Shown here one piece after another: positions 20,954 to 31,129 of a DNA stretch of 44,738 nucleotides. Position 1 is the first letter of the stretch. Each line of letters begins with the position of its first letter. The position numbers and the translations under genes are program-made. Source of the stretch: Gracilaria vermiculophylla (lineage: Eukaryota > Rhodophyta > Florideophyceae > Gracilariales > Gracilariaceae); the NCBI GenBank assembly GCA_019155205.2, contig JAHNZQ020003148.1:631728-676465 (forward strand), read 5' to 3'. The notes under the pieces were generated by a model, which was not told the origin of the DNA, made no database searches, and saw only the letters and a list, made by a program, of their open reading frames with translations.

Positions 20954-21337
20954 ATGAAGTCTCATATTCTCCTAGAAGTTTGCAAAACCAGTCCAAAAAT
21001 GTTTGAAAAAGCAGCAAAGAATGCGCCAGACATCGACGCAGCTTTTTGTGGTGAAAAGATCATCTCTAGCTGCGGATTTGATATTAATACAGGTTCCAAA
21101 AATAAAACAGTTGCCATGGAGATTCGCAATGTCCAAAGGCAGAATAATCTGCGAGAAATGCGTGCTGAGCAAACGAGAGATTTGAAAAACAATGCCTGTT
21201 TAACTTGCATTAAGCCGGGGTGCCGTCCTTGGAATCGCGAAAATGGAAAGAACCAGCAACCGCAAAAGCCTGTTCAGGGATGCAACACCGAAACGAGCTG
21301 GACCTCTGACAGTGACTCATGTCATCAAATAAACTGA
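20954..21337 (+). pseudogene. gag: Element E gag, C-terminal part with degenerate zinc knuckle
   Basis: An open frame of 127 codons carries the end of a retrotransposon Gag. It has a Lys/Arg-rich helical region with NVQRQNNLREMRAEQTRDLK. ACLTCIKPGCRPWNR then matches a nucleocapsid knuckle of C-x2-C-x4-H-x4-C type, with the His and last Cys replaced. An Asn/Gln/Ser-rich tail with SDSD follows. The part upstream is missing. The start shown is only the first ATG, as the true gag start lies in lost sequence. Confidence 0.7.
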
Positions 21338-22329
21338 GTGCTCCACCTAAAGGAATCGTTAATACTCAGGTTGGACACAAACAGAGTGAGATCAACCGCT
21401 TAAAAAGCATGTCGAGGTATCGAAAGTACAAAGTGAAGGCCTGGAGAAGAAAAAAACGGCAATGATGAGCCAAATATCTCAAGTGCAGTGTAAACTGCCC
21501 AAATTCGGAGTCGGGATGACATCTCCTTCTCGGAAAGACCTTTAGCCGTAGAAACTTTACTTGTACTGAGTGGTACCATGAATAGACTCAGTGAAAAGGT
21601 ATTGAAAGATGATGCGTCTAATACTCGCTTGGAAAGCAAAAAGTTTCCGGCGAAGTATAGAAGCAGAAATATTTTTGAAGTTGGACAGTAAAACGTTTCT
21701 GTTGAGCACTCTCAAAATAAAACAATGGAAGAAGCACCGAAATTCATACCCAATCAGACTTTACGACTTGGAGATTATACCAATACGTCTCATTGAATCG
21801 TTAAAAATTGCAGTTATAGTGTTCTGTAGGAGATGCCGTGGAATTTTGCCGACAATCCCAAAATCGATTATGAACAAAGGAAAGCAAAAACTGGACCCTA
21901 AGTTATTCTAGTTTTCCAAAAGAATGATAAGAAGATACAAAAACCGAATCTAGGTGTGAAAAAGTTCCAAAGAATGATGATAAAGGACATCAATAAAGTT
22001 GAATTGTTCTAGTTGAGGTCTGAGACGTCAAGCATTCAAAGGGGGAAACGTTTGGCAAAAAGTAGGATAATTTGGAGTGAGTGCTTGCAGAATTCGCGTC
22101 TGTTTTCGAAACGGAGATACCGGCTGGATTGCCACCAAAAAGATTCTTTGATCATGAGATCCAGGTGAAGAAGACTCAAAACCTTAACACCATCCGTTAC
22201 TCTAGCTGCCTGCTGTCGAATAAGAAGCAGCAAAGGAATTTGTGGAGAAGATGCTGAGAGCTAGGAAGACAAAGCGAATCAAATAAACGTATGGAGCTTA
22301 GTTACTTTTTGGTGTGACAAAACTTTAAA
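21338..22329 (+). pseudogene. pol: Element E protease and pre-RT linker (decayed)
   Basis: No clean protease active site can be read. Around 21815-21880 the sequence encodes a block close to LGMPW..NP.IDY, the usual linker between protease and RT in Ty3/gypsy elements, across a frame change. A 100-codon frame at 21609-21911 overlaps it. The rest holds short frames only. Confidence 0.55.
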
Positions 22330-23039
22330 GGAGAAAGAGTCTTAGACTATCAAGCACTTAGTCGAATCACTAAGAAAAGTAACGCTTCCATCCTGAAGTT
22401 CAATGCGATGTATGCTAGGCTTGAGGCAGTATATTACTTCTTCAAGTTGTATCTCAAGATAGGATTCAATCAAATTTGGTTGAAGCCAGAGGATATCCAA
22501 AAGACTGCGTTTAACACAAAGTATGGCACTTTGAGTATCTTTTTATGCCCGTGGGGCTTTGAAATGCTCCGAAGACATTTCAAAAGTTTTATGAACCAGC
22601 TCTTTTACAATTGAATTGATACTTTTCTGGTGGTTTATATGGATGATCTTCTGATTTTCAGTAAGGACGAAGCAAGTCACTTGAAGCACTTGGAAATGGT
22701 ATTGCGTCGATTGAAAGAAAATAAGTTGTTTGTGTGCGAAGAGAGTGCGAGTTTATGAAAAGGGAGATCGCTTTCCTAGGATTTCTTGTCGGTGGAGATA
22801 GACTGAGAGTCTACCCAACTTACGTCGAAGTACTGAAGACTTGGCCAAAGCCGAAATCCTTATTTGAACCTCGACGTTTTCGGGGACTAACGCAATTCTT
22901 GTGAGCTCCCATACTAATGTTTTCAAAGGTTGCTGTTCCAATGCCGAAACTGACAAATAATGATAAGATATCGAAAAATGAAATAAAAAATGTGGTGATG
23001 CCTTTTTGAAGTTTAAAAACCGGTCACAAATGCACCAAT
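22330..23039 (+). pseudogene. pol: Element E reverse transcriptase (broken)
   Basis: The frame starts GERVLDYQALSRITKKSN, matching the DYR.LN block of Ty3/gypsy RT. It continues FFKLYLKIGFNQIWLKPED and TAFNTKYGTLSIFLCPWGF. The catalytic box VYMDDLLIFSKDEASHLKHL lies at about 22633-22692, intact in its two Asp residues. A stop at 22612-22614 splits the domain. The thumb region RRFRGLTQFL is near 22872. It is visibly distinct from the RT of the main family. Confidence 0.88.
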
Positions 23040-23880
23040 AATGGTATAATCAGATTGCAGCAAGCCGTTTACAAGTCACATTACTGCTTTACATATTGCT
23101 GTTGGTGGAACATTAACAGAACCTGATGAGAAGAAAAGAGACCGCGTTAGTGCCTCCTAGTCTAAGAAGTTGTCCACAACAGCGTCCGTGTATACAGCGA
23201 ATGGCAGAGAGCTTCTAAGGCTAATCTAATTCATTAACAGGTTCGGATGTTATGTGAAAGAGACGGAGCTCGAAGTCTTTAAAGACAACCAAGTGCTTAA
23301 GAGTTTTTCTAACGAAACAGAACCTCAGCAGAAAATAGTCTAGATGGCTTGGGGCCCATGAAAACTTCTTAGTTTCTCCCATAACTCTTAAAACTAGTAA
23401 GATACACGTCTCAGGAGATTTTCCATTTCGAGCTCCTCATGTTATCGAAAATATTGATGGTGGCTTACTACGTAATGAAGTTGAAGTGCCATATATCAAA
23501 CATAAAGAGGTGACAACTCGATACGGTGAGAATCAATTCTTTGGACCTGTTGTAAAAACCATGAAAAATGAATAGCCAGACAATGAGGTTCCAAGACGCA
23601 AATTGGAAAAGATACTTTTAATGTTCAGAAAGGATGGTGAAAGACTATTTTACAGTAAAAGCTTTGCATGCCAATAAATTCAGAGTTAGATGTGTTGCAA
23701 AAAGGGCATGAGTTTATGATAAGTGGTCTTTTCCAGTTTGCAAAAACTCTATCGAGACTTAACAATTTCCGTTGGAGGCTCAAGAGTCGAGATGCTCGGA
23801 CGTATTTGGAAGGATGGATGAGGTGTTAGCAGTTTATGGACTCAAATTAGAAGAAGTTAAACGACCCAGACTTCTTAAAG
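23040..23880 (+). pseudogene. pol: Element E RNase H and integrase N-terminal region (broken)
   Basis: RNase H blocks are readable with stops: FTSHITALHIAVGGTL near 23070, YTANGRELLRL near 23190 and FKDNQVLKSF near 23278, which stands for the TDH box. The connection to integrase follows at about 23400-23880 with no continuous frame. Confidence 0.75.
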
Positions 23881-24600
23881 CTACCAGACTGAAGAGGGGG
23901 CTCATTGTCTACAGACTTTATTGTAAGCTTACTCAAGTCAAATGGTGGGTTTGATGCGATAACTACATGGGTTGATCGGATGGCCGTAAGAGTTAGTTTC
24001 TCAAGTCACACCACCAATGACACAGCTGAAGAAACTTCAAATGCCTTCTTCTATAACATTTTAAAGCACCATAGAATGTCGGATAGCATAAACGCAGACC
24101 AAGATCCAAAGCTCGCATCAAATATTTGGGATCATCTAAGGAAACATTTGTGGAGTTCAGTTGAAAATTTCTACGAGCATAACTCCACACACTGATGGAG
24201 CGACTGAAATCATTAATAGAATGGCTCAATACGTGCTACCTTGGTATTGCAATATACCTCAGTATAACTGGGAAGAACCGCTGCTTACAACTGAGTTTGC
24301 ATGCAACTCTGCAGTAACCGGTAATCGTGAGATGTCACCGTTTGAATTAGATCTTGGATGAACAGCGAAGTCTTCGCTTGAGTTGCTTTTTCAAAAAGAG
24401 ATACCAGAGCAGGACGTGAAATAATTCAAGGAAACTAAAAAAGCTTCACTTGAACATGCACAGTACTCTTGCTAAATTGCAAAAGCTGGCCAAATTGCAA
24501 ATTCTACTATGAAGTATCGGGTTCCTAATTATGAAGTTGGAGGAAAGGTTGGCATCAAAATATCATTGTTCAAGGATTCCTCTCCGAAGTCTTGAGAATG
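23881..24600 (+). pseudogene. pol: Element E integrase core (broken)
   Basis: The integrase core is visible in two frames. TDFIVSLLKSNGGFDAITTW (first catalytic Asp) starts near 23910, and NADQDPKLASNIWDHL (second Asp) is near 24095. The Glu block TDGATEIINRMAQYVLPWYC is near 24190, shifted in frame. Then EPLLTTEFACNSAVTGNREM and SPFELDLG follow. A stop is at 24359-24361. Strong conservation of these blocks makes the assignment secure in spite of decay. Confidence 0.88.
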
Positions 24601-24779
24601 TGAGAAGCTAAGTGCCAGAAGACTCGCGGCTTTCCAAGTCGTGAAGTTAATTGGCAAAAATGCTTTGAAGCCTGATCTCCCTCATCAGAGCAAGATTCAT
24701 CCTAATGTTCTTGTCAGGCATACAATACCTCAAAAGGAACGACCATCTGATATTGCTGTAGCTCTTCAGTTAAGATCAG

Positions 24780-24980
24780 AACCGATATAAACAGAAGAAG
24801 GCAAAGAATATGATGTTGCAGCGGTTCTCAATCACATGAGAAGAGGAAGAGAATATCAGTTCCAGACCCTTATGAAATTAGAGCCCACTCACGATGCTGA
24901 ATGGATAAGCAAGAAATCTTTTGTTGAAAAAAATGGAATCGTTACTGGAGCATGGCAGAAACATTTTTGTCCATCAGTAC
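24780..24980 (+). pseudogene. pol: Element E chromodomain
   Basis: The frame carries YDVAAVLNHMRRGREYQFQT, LEPTHDAEWISKKSFVEKNG and AWQKHF. This is a chromodomain fold signature (aromatic residues in the strand, W in DAEW) at the integrase C-terminus. It differs from the chromodomain of the main family. Confidence 0.78.
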
Positions 24981-25030
24981 TGTTACCGCAATATCACTGA
25001 CGTGGAAGACAATAGTTCAGAGACGGGATA

Positions 25031-25325
25031 TGTGTGACAAACTGTTTGCAAGCTACACTTAACTTCTATAGTATGACGTCGAAAGATAGTTCAACGACGT
25101 CACTTGAAAATTCTGGACGCTTTCCAGTTCAGCCTGCTGTGCTGCAAAACCTACAACTTTGTTGTAGATATCTCCGGTGAGGAGAATCTAAAGTCCATAT
25201 TAAAGCGTGATGCTCCCGATTAACAGGGGCATCGAAGGAGCTCCCGTAAAGTTATATTCTACTTACCATCTACCTACTCCTATTTGTTTCAGTTTCGGTG
25301 TTTCTTCAACTTACATTACTGTAAA
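25031..25325 (+). repeat. Element E 3' LTR
   Basis: It begins TGTGTGACAA after a purine-rich AGAGACGGGA and aligns with the solo LTR at 41780-42095. It contains two GACGTC palindromes (25075-25080 and 25094-25099). Its right end abuts copia-2 RNase H sequence. Confidence 0.75.
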
Positions 25326-27495
25326 TTTTAAGAGATGGATTAATGGTTCTTTCGCAGATCGGATTAAACTGTTTTGTCTTCGACATCTAATCATGACTGT
25401 TTTGCAAGCCTTTCTTTTCTCTGTTCCATGAAATTCTGAAGAATAACTTACAATTGTAACTGTAGAGGAGAACTCTAGGCGCGATCTTAGCATAGCGCAA
25501 ACGAGTGAACCAATTAATTTTCTATTGGGAATACCAATTAAAAAATGTCCAGGGATATCTTCCTTAGAGTGCAGTTTGCGTCACAGAAAATTTCATATTC
25601 TTGAAGTCCCTCATAATGAACTTTTGAAGAACATATTCGATGTATTTTATTTGCAAACATTATATGATATCTTTTTCTCCATGATGCTCAATGTCAATTT
25701 CAAGAACATGAAATAATAAGCCAAAATCTTTCATTTGAAATCTAGAGCTTAATGTGTTCTATACAAATACAACAACGTTAAGGTGTTCACTTGCAAGAAG
25801 TATTTCATTGACATATAGATAATTAAATGCGCTCTAATTCTCAATATCTATTACTAATATTCCATTATAAGCGTATTTCTTTTGCTATGTTAAGATGGAA
25901 AACACAGAGCTAAAACTCCTGTGCCATCCTTTTGTTGCCTAAATCAAATCTTATATTTCCTTTCAAGCTGACAGAAATTTTCTTAATTTACGTGGTACAG
26001 TAGTCCTTCGGGGGATCCCATATAATTATTCTCAATTTAACTACCTTCCAAAGATGCTGTTTCAAAATTCTTTCGGATGTGTTTGCATTTTGTCAGGAAG
26101 TTCTATTGCAAGTATTGTTCTAAGAAAGGTCATTCTTACAACAGGAGCATATTTCTACCTAAAATCAGTTTTTTCAAGGTCGTAACCCTTTGAATACCTC
26201 TCTCGCTTTGAAAATTTTGTTCTACTATTCGTATAAGGTTTGATTTTCGTAAACTGTTTTTTTTTTTGGTACTCTTAAATCTTTGGTTTCAATAGCCAGC
26301 TTCCCGATTTCATTTACTTTCAAAAACTGCATCTCCGTATCCAAAGCATTTTTCCAAAAGTTTCTACGTGGTCCGGACGGAGACTATGATAGAATCTGAG
26401 GTTCATGTTCATCTGATATCGTCATTATAGTTTCAGTCGCCGTGTCATCATTTGAGTCAGCATGTTCATAAGTGAGCCAATTTGGATGTTTTTTATTTCT
26501 TGAACTTCTTCTATGGGTTTGCACCGGAACTTCAGATTCATTTATCGTGCTTCGAATATCTTCTGTAGTTTTAGTTCTCGTTTGATTGATTTCATAAGAT
26601 ATTGCATTATAAAGAATGTTTGAAGTTATCGGTACTTCAATTAATGTACTGTTCCGGAGTTTACTTTTTTTGCTGATGTACCAATAATACGTTTATTTGT
26701 CGTATCATTAAAAAAAATAGATTGCTACACTGTATCCGTAGAATGTATTTATCCTCAACTGCATAACTAATTTATTTCGGTTTTCTTCTGGAATGTAAAG
26801 ATATTCTTTGCAGCCAAAAGTGTTTGATGGAGATACTTCGTATTTTGCTCCAAACCAATTCCCCATGAGGGAATTGATCCATTACAAGTTTTGTAGGCAT
26901 AACATTGCAAAGGAAATTTGCTGTCTGGATTGCTTCAGCCCAGAATTCGAGTGAAAACGTTCGGTAGAAGAACGTATTATATGATTTTTAGCACAGCAAA
27001 GAATTGAGTCTTTCCATTAAATAACTTTGTTAAAGTTGCTAAGCACCTTTTCTTTCGTAGACGATTCCTTTTCCGTCCCAATACTTTAATGTGGTTTTCA
27101 TACATATTCTTCTCCGCGTTCATTTCCAAGTTTTTCATGAAACGTTTCCTCTGCTTTTCTACCAGTTTAACAAAAGTTTGCATATTTTTGTCTGGAAAAT
27201 ATAAGAGAACGATTTTCTTCTCTACTGAACAGTGCATGTCATATAACATTGCTTTTCAGCTTTTGACTTTACATACATAGGTCCGAAAATATCTGGTTTA
27301 CTTCATTCAAGTAACTTTACTCAATAAAAGCTTCCAATTAAAGGAAAAACACATGAGATACTTGTTTCTGAATATCATTTTCGACATACAATATGTCGCT
27401 TTTTTTGCTTTTCAGGGACACCGAGTGCTTTTTGCTTGCTTACAGTTTATGATGAAACTGTTTCCTCTTTCTGTTTAAATCATGCGTGCCATAGT
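25326..27495 (-). pseudogene. pol: copia-2: minus-strand Ty1/copia pol fragment (RNase H start to GAG-pre-integrase)
   Basis: The minus strand reads, from right to left, LWHA of GAG-pre-integrase (near 27488), integrase pieces at 27249-26977, the integrase-RT hinge, RT and the RNase H start. RT blocks include FQMKDFGLLFHVLEIDIEHH near 25730, and the catalytic box is NYLYVNEILLASE near 25835-25795, where the usual YVDD is changed to YVNE. KLIGSLVCAMLRSRLEFSST near 25530-25470 is the copia block after RT. No gag, protease or LTR is present. It is a different copy from copia-1 and more decayed. Confidence 0.82.
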
Positions 27496-27757
27496 TTCGG
27501 ATCAGAAAGGGGTGTTGCATATTCAAAATGTACTTCTCCCTGCGTTTCTGTTCCTCTTAATGAGTATACTAATTATATACCCATTTGAATATGTGTCTTT
27601 CTATTTGGCAAATCAGCTCCACCTAGAGAACAACGCACTCGCCGACTACATTCAAGGGCTTAGAGACATCTACCGAGCAAGACAACTCCCTCGGATACCA
27701 ATAGGTCGTTCGTCAAAGAAGAAACCAAAAGCCAACAGGACTCTAGCAATGGATTAG
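27482..27757 (+). other. Unassigned stretch with a 91-codon frame
   Basis: The first bases overlap the copia-2 end; the rest, up to the LTR of copy C at 27807, matches nothing else in the window. The frame has a hydrophobic segment of about 22 residues (PAFLFLLMSILIIYPFEYV) and a basic end (RSSKKKPKANR). I do not recognise it. It may be random, a host fragment or the edge of another repeat. Confidence 0.3.
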
Positions 27758-27806
27758 TCTTCTTTTTGAGAAGAAAAAACAACAGCTGGTATGGGGTCTA
27801 CCCAAC

Positions 27807-28360
27807 TGTGGTACTGTCAGCCCTCCTTTCCAGGTAGTAAAGCACAACTTCCGTTAGGAGTTTTTGTTGACTCCAAAAATGCGTGTTCCTAAAGGTGGTC
27901 TCCAGTATGCCCTGTCGCGAGCCGGGAGAATTCTTACAGGGGATCCGCAAACTTCAAGCGGAGGGAAAGGCTCACTGGGCGGACAATGCTCTTACAGGCG
28001 CTGCTATGATGCGACCTGGGGATAGGCGGGTTAGAAACCTGAGGATAATTGACGAGAGTCTCTAACCGGAAAAGTAGATACGGACTCAAGGGTGCTTATC
28101 GTCTCTTCCCCAGAGTTGGCGCTCAACCGGCAGATTACGTATCAAGCCAGGAGCCCGCCTCGGCGGGTCCTACTACTGTAGCAATTACCTGCGTAAGTTA
28201 ACTAAAATAAATAATAATTCTACCGTCCCTTAAGTATACTGTAGCGCACGCGGGCAGAATTATGCACCACGTGGCTCAGTTAATGAAATACAAGCCCTCC
28301 TCAGGAACACCACGCCACAAAGCCACATCACCATATTTCCTTAGGAGCCACTGTACTAGA
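27807..28360 (-). repeat. Copy C 3' LTR (554 bp)
   Basis: In reverse it runs from a TCTAGTACAGTGG-like start beside the polypurine tract to GACAGTACCACA. It aligns throughout with 5256-5808 and 37779-38333. Confidence 0.93.
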
Positions 28361-28361
28361 T

Positions 28362-28373
28362 ACCCCCTTTCCT
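28362..28373 (-). promoter_or_regulatory. Polypurine tract of copy C
   Basis: The minus strand reads AGGAAAGGGGGT directly beside the LTR start, as in copy A. Confidence 0.85.
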
Positions 28374-28873
28374 AAATTGCACCACGTCTTCGAGGTGCAT
28401 ACTCCGATTCCTTGATCCCCGGGGTGGCTCCCTACTGTGCTGAGGCAAGCGCGGTCTCCGGCGATTGGCACATTCTCTTCTTTTAGGCGTTCCTCCATCC
28501 CTTCATAATCCTGCGCAGTGTATTGCCGCTGGCTCGCGTTTCATCCCTTGCGATGTTTGTGGGCCCTGCTTCTCCGTAACCCTGCTGCGTCGCCTCCTCC
28601 TTGGCTTAACCTGTTGGTGCTATCACGCCACTCGGCGGTGCGAGTGTCTGCGCCTTCCAGCGTGGCGTGCGCGGTGCAGGCGCGCAACTTCCGTGGACGG
28701 AGGGTGGGTCAGTCTCGAGTAGATAAAGACCCCTTGGATGTACTTGCCGGTCCGATTCTTTCGAGGATTCTTCTTCTGGAAACAACCGCTTCCTCATGTC
28801 CGCTATTTCAATCTCCGTGAAGGTGCAAGATTTATAATCCTCTCGTTTGCGCCCCCGTCGGTCTTCATTGGAT
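28374..28873 (+). other. Leader of the copy C antisense ORF
   Basis: The 500-bp stretch matches 4744-5242 of copy A in reverse. A frame at 28465-28722 shares RARCRRATSVDG with copy A but is not otherwise conserved as protein. It may hold the promoter and 5' leader of the antisense transcript. No clear gene is seen. Confidence 0.5.
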
Positions 28874-30983
28874 ATGAAGGTACGCCTCGCTATGGTGCTG
28901 CATGCCTCGCCTGATTCCGGTCGCCCGGCTTCTCCTCAAATTCTACGATGGCGGCTTGACGCAGCTCCCTCCCCGGTGGTGCATATAACCACCGGTCGTT
29001 CCCCAAGTGGTGTCGGATCTCTCTCCTCAAATGCTACGTCGCGTTCGGTCGCCATCCATACAGCTTCCTACAACTTAGGCATGTATTCTATGACTCCGGC
29101 GCCTACATGTCATTCGAATCCTGAGGCGACCGCACCTTGACCGGTGCACCGTTCTGTCCAGGAGAGCATTTCGATCATCGCGCCACGCGGGTCTTCGTCC
29201 CATTCCACGACAGGCGCGTAAGCCTTCCATGCCCTGTGGAGGATTACATTCACCACTTCCCCCAATACATTGAGGCGATGCGATTCCGCGCCGTACCGGA
29301 GGTTGCCAGGAACGACCAGAAGCGGAAACTGGTGGATGCCTATCGCGCTCACTGGCTCCATACTCTGGTGCTCCGTGAAAACGCTCCGACCATGGTGGGA
29401 CATTGCGACACTCCATATCTGAGGTGCGCTGAGAAACGAGAGATCTAGGCGCGACTCCAGGTTTTGCTTCACAGGTGGAGCTCACAACAGAGGGCGGGGC
29501 GTCCCGAAAGCATTGCCGATGGATGCTCTGCCCTCCCGGTGTTGCCCTTCGATACCCCATACGATCTCCTCTACTGGCTCAATCGAAATCGATGGGGGAC
29601 ACACCTTGCGGACGTAACTCGAGTACGCACCGCTTTCGGGTACTTCTATGGTTGGCACAACACGGAATTCCATGACATGCCTTGGAAGCAGCGTCCGAGG
29701 TACTACTTCAAGGTGAATGACTCCTGGAGGGACCACTGGGTATCCCCGCACCTCTGCGTGGCGACGCCCATGACCTTCGCGTACCATACCTCCGAGGTCC
29801 TGGATCCGCATGACTCCCTAGGGTGGTTTGTCATGCTGGTCTCCTTTACGGAGTTCGCGGTCGGCACCCTGATGGCATATCCCCAAGCAACGGACGAAGG
29901 CGTAACCTCCTATACTCGTTGCCGCGACGGCCGCCTCTACTGGGACTCGTCGTATCAGCCGACCGCCGGACATTTACTCCCCTTGTCGGCATCCATTATC
30001 CGGGTCCTGCACTCCTTTGGCATACAAAACCTTATTAAGGGCACCGCATGGAGTGAGTCCGAGGCGGAGACGCTGTTGAATTACAACTTCCAGGTGGCGT
30101 GGAATGACACGCCGGGATTCCTTTGGTACGAATACGGCGAAGACAAGTTCCACCCCATTGTGAGGAGTCCGAATGGAGACGATGACGGGCGAGCATACAC
30201 TTAATTTCTCCAGCTGGCGCCTTCTCGGGTTCCTCAGGTGCCACGACTCCAAGTACCCGACGACGACCTCTTGATGGAGAGCCTGTCGCATGATACGCCC
30301 GGTCGGCTACCGGCTCCGTCCCAGAATATGGGTGCACCTCCTGAGGTGATAACTCCGCGACCCGCTGTAGTGCCGAGTGCTCCCGCAGTGGTAGTCATCG
30401 TGTCTTCTATGGAGAAGGACGAAAAATTGCTCCCGTCCCGGTATCTTTGGCCCCCGTCGTGCAACCCCGATTACAGAGCGTCCTTTCGCCTGTTCTTCGG
30501 CTTCGCGTGCGGAGCGTTCCAGTTCCCGCACCGCTGTCACCTCCGGTGTCACTGACTCCGTCCTTGGCTTTGCCGACCTTCACTGTGGAGCCTGTGGAAT
30601 CCCATCGGGGAGCCCCTGTCCCAGCTGGTCCGCCGTCCGCGGCTCCTTCCACGGCGGTTGTTGCGCCGATAACGGAGGTGGCCGCGTCTGGTGCACCGTC
30701 GAGCGGAGTTTCTCCTGGGACTCTGGATGCTGCCTTCCAGGAGCTGGTGCAGGCGTGCCTGGTGACGATCTGTCCTGCTCCGGCTTCTCGTGTAGAGGCT
30801 CTGCGCGAGGCGCGTGCTTGGGTCTTAGAGCTCCACAAGGCCCGGGCAGACCGTCGTGCCTCGATGGCGGCCGTCAAGGAAAGCCTGTTGGATTTCTTCG
30901 ATAGCCAAGGGCTCACAGCTAACACGCGCCTCGAAGCGGAGCATTCAACGCAATTCGATGACCTGCAGGTGATAGAGCCCTGA
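28874..30983 (+). pseudogene. Copy C antisense ORF (aORF), two frameshifts and two stops
   Basis: This is the homologue of the copy A antisense ORF, here on the plus strand because C is reversed. It starts at the ATG at 28874. A frameshift lies near 29130, stops at 29446-29448 and 30202-30204, and a second frameshift near 30425. The last frame ends TGA at 30981-30983, since the family TAG is CAG here. Core blocks match A and B: FDHRATRVFVPFHDRRVSLP, WLNRNRWGTHLADVTRVRTA, GYFYGWHNTEFHDMP, CRDGRLYWDSSYQP and YGEDKFHPIV. The Pro/Val linker and AWVLELHKARADR also match. Many differences from A are synonymous. AATAAA follows three bases after the stop. Confidence 0.82.
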
Positions 30984-30985
30984 CG

Positions 30986-30991
30986 AATAAA
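30986..30991 (+). terminator. AATAAA polyadenylation signal after the copy C antisense ORF
   Basis: AATAAA begins three bases after the antisense ORF stop. The equivalent hexamer lies at 2639-2634 in copy A. Position and orientation fit 3' end formation of an antisense transcript. Confidence 0.55.
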
Positions 30992-31129
30992 AGATCCTTC
31001 GTATGGAGCAGAAGCTCCATGATCTGTAGCTTCAATATGCATAGGCCGTGCCCGCGTGCTCAAAGAAACAAAGTGCCGCGACGGGAGCATGCGAAAAGCG
31101 AGCAACGGCAGCGTGAAGGCAAAAAAAAG

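Larger units (their letters stand above)
20950..25325 (+). mobile_element. Element E: decayed AT-rich Ty3/gypsy chromodomain element of a second lineage
   Basis: Plus-strand remains appear in the order gag zinc-knuckle region, pre-RT linker, RT, RNase H, integrase, chromodomain, polypurine-like tract and 3' LTR. Its RT box is YMDDLLIFS, against YIDD in the main family, and its integrase and chromodomain sequences are clearly different. No 5' LTR is visible; the first ~100 bp (20851-20949) are unassigned. It lacks the antisense ORF. Confidence 0.87.

Noticed and set aside
28465..28722. Upstream exon of the antisense ORF encoding RARCRRATSVDG
   Set aside because: Only a short block is shared with copy A, frames differ around it, and no convincing splice sites were seen.
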